A stretch of 64,000 nucleotides of DNA from Bugula neritina (Eukaryota; Bryozoa; Gymnolaemata; Cheilostomatida; Bugulidae): NCBI GenBank assembly GCA_964035545.1, contig OZ037765.1, positions 62,001 to 126,000 of the forward strand, given 5' to 3'. Under the pieces are notes generated by a model that worked only from the letters and a program-made list of their open reading frames with translations, did not search any database and was not told where the DNA came from. Made by a program: the position numbers and the translations under genes. Of the stretch, positions 61,701-64,000 are shown piece after piece; position 1 is the first letter of the stretch; every line of letters begins with the position of its first letter.

Positions 61701-64000
61701 AGTATTACTGTACATATAGTATAGTATTACTGTGTATATAGTATAGTATTACTGTGTATATAGTATAGTATTACTGTATATATAGTATAGTATTACTGTA
61801 TATATAGTATAGTATTACTGTGTATATAGTATAGTATTACTGTGTATATAGTATAGTATTACTGTATATATAGTATAGTATTACTGTGTATATAGTATAG
61901 TATTACTGTATATATAGTATAGTATTACTGTGTATATAGTATAGTATTACTGTACATATAGTATAGTATTACTGTACATATAGTATAGTATTACTGTATA
62001 TATAGTATAGTATTACTGTGTGTATAGTATAGTATTACTGTGTATATAGTATAGTATTACTGTATATATAGTATAGTATTACTGTGTGTATAGTATAGTA
62101 TTACTGTGTATATAGTATAGTATTACTGTATATATAGTATAGTATTACTGTGTATATAGTATAGTATTACTGTGTATATAGTATAGTATTACTGTGTATA
62201 TAGTATAGTATTACTGTATATATAGTATAGTATTACTGTATATATAGTATAGTATTACTGTATATATAGTATAGTATTACTGTATATATAGTATAGTATT
62301 ACTGTATATATAGTATAGTATTACTGTATATATAGTATAGTATTACTGTGTATATAGTATAGTATTACTGTATATATAGTATAGTATTACTGTATATATA
62401 GTATAGTATTACTGTATATATAGTATAGTATTACTGTACATATAGTATAGTATTACTGTGTATATAGTATAGTATTACTGTATATATAGTATAGTATTAC
62501 TGTACATATAGTATAGTATTACTGTGTATATAGTATAGTACATAGTATAGTATATAGTATAGTATTACTGTACATATAGTATAGTATTACTGTGTATATA
62601 GTATAGTATTACTGTATATATAGTATAGTATTACTGTACATATAGTATAGTATTACTGTGTATATAGTATAGTATTACTGTATATATAGTATAGTATTAC
62701 TGTATATATAGTATAGTATTACTGTACCTATAGTATAGTATTACTGTATATATAGTATAGTATTACTGTATATAGTATAGTATTACTGTATATATAGTAT
62801 AGTATTACTGTGTATATAGTATAGTATTACTGTGTATATAGTATAGTATTACTGTACATATAGTATAGTATTACTGTGTATATAGTATAGTATTACTGTA
62901 TATATAGTATAGTATTACTGTGTATATAGTATAGTATTACTGTGTATATAGTATAGTATTACTGTATATATAGTATAGTATTACTGTATATATAGTATAG
63001 TATTACTGTACATATAGTATAGTATTACTGTATATATAGTATAGTATTACTGTATATATAGTATAGTATTACTGTATATATAGTATAGTATTACTGTATA
63101 TATAGTATAGTATTACTGTATATATAGTATAGTATTACTGTATATATAGTATAGTATTACTGTATATATAGTATAGTATTACTGTGTATATAGTATAGTA
63201 TTACTGTGTATATAGTATAGTATTACTGTATATATAGTATAGTATTACTGTGTATATAGTATAGTATTACTGTATATATAGTATAGTATTACTGTATATA
63301 TAGTATAGTATTACTGTATATATAGTATAGTATTACTGTATATATAGTATAGTATTACTGTATATATAGTATAGTATTACTGTATATATAGTATAGTATT
63401 ACTGTGTATATAGTATAGTATTACTGTGTATATAGTATAGTATTACTGTACATATAGTATAGTATTACTGTATATATAGTATAGTATTACTGTATATATA
63501 GTATAGTATTACTGTATATATAGTATAGTATTACTGTATATATAGTATAGTATTACTGTATATATAGTATAGTATTACTGTATATATAGTATAGTATTAC
63601 TGTATATATAGTATAGTATTACTGTATATATAGTATAGTATTACTGTATATATAGTATAGTATTACTGTGTATATAGTATAGTATTACTGTATATATAGT
63701 ATAGTATTACTGTGTATATAGTATAGTATTACTGTATATATAGTATAGTATTACTGTGTATATAGTATAGTATTACTGTGTATATAGTATAGTATTACTG
63801 TATATATAGTATAGTATTACTGTATATATAGTATAGTATTACTGTATATATAGTACAGTATTACTGTATATATAGTATAGTATTACTGTGTGTATAGTAT
63901 AGTATTACTGTGTATATAGTATAGTATTACTGTATATATAGTATAGTATTACTGTGTATATAGTATAGTATTACTGTGTATATAGTATAGTATTACTGTA
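58797..64000. repeat. 22-bp minisatellite, at least 5.2 kb, runs off the window
   Basis: About 235 copies of agtattactgtatatatagt plus at, with gta/tgt/aca variants. A rare variant, gtactacagtatatatctct, appears at 60511, 60864 and 61283, each with similar neighbouring units, which shows block (higher-order) duplication. The array continues past 64000. Confidence 0.97.

Noticed and set aside
58797-64000. Centromeric or telomeric satellite
   Set aside because: The unit is not telomere-like, and similar private arrays occur at many gene-linked sites in the window, so a local minisatellite is simpler.

Overview
The window is a stretch of nuclear DNA from an invertebrate animal. Its genes have spliceosomal GT-AG introns and metazoan products: a caspase, a collagen prolyl 4-hydroxylase, a TRIC cation channel and an HPS4-like protein. 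I cannot name the species. The DNA is AT-rich except in the LTR retrotransposon and the exons. All exon joins were read by eye from splice motifs, phase and family similarity; no transcript data were available.

Layout. 240-4993 (+): an ankyrin-repeat protein fused to a caspase, six exons. 5210-6179 (-): mitochondrial ClpP protease. 7427-8830 (+): intronless HPS4-like protein. 9359-18395 (-) and 22795-29068 (-): two intact tandem copies, 12 exons each, of prolyl 4-hydroxylase alpha (P4HA). The intergenic part between them has a probable solo LTR. 29215-37126: a probable LTR fragment next to a complete, apparently very young Ty3/gypsy retrotransposon (29625-37126, minus) with gag, pol and an unusual zinc-finger ORF3. 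38930-46177 (+): an unrecognised low-complexity gene of at least 12 exons, one intron of which holds a hAT-like transposon. 47054-51842 (-): TRIC channel (TMEM38 family). 53573-57604 (-): an intact six-exon cytochrome P450 with a TATA box. 58797-64000: a 22-bp minisatellite running off the window end.

The most striking property is the repeats. Many introns are filled by a minisatellite whose unit is private to that intron and whose first copy starts within a few to about 15 bases of the 5' splice site. In several introns the unit contains the exon end plus the donor, so the intron carries a ladder of near-identical splice donors (P4HA intron 7: about 18 copies of a 53-bp unit; caspase introns 1 and 5). 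Another array repeats a branch-point-like element next to an acceptor. Candidate 6-nt and 18-nt microexons lie at array edges. The tandem P4HA copies keep the same arrays at the same places but with very different copy numbers, so array length changes faster than exon sequence. Splice-site duplication as the source of these intronic arrays is my main candidate for a poorly described phenomenon; it is an inference that needs RNA data.

The neighbouring genes show no shared pathway. P4HA (ER collagen modification), TRIC (ER/SR counter-ion channel) and the P450 (ER-anchored) all act at the ER, but I take that as coincidence.
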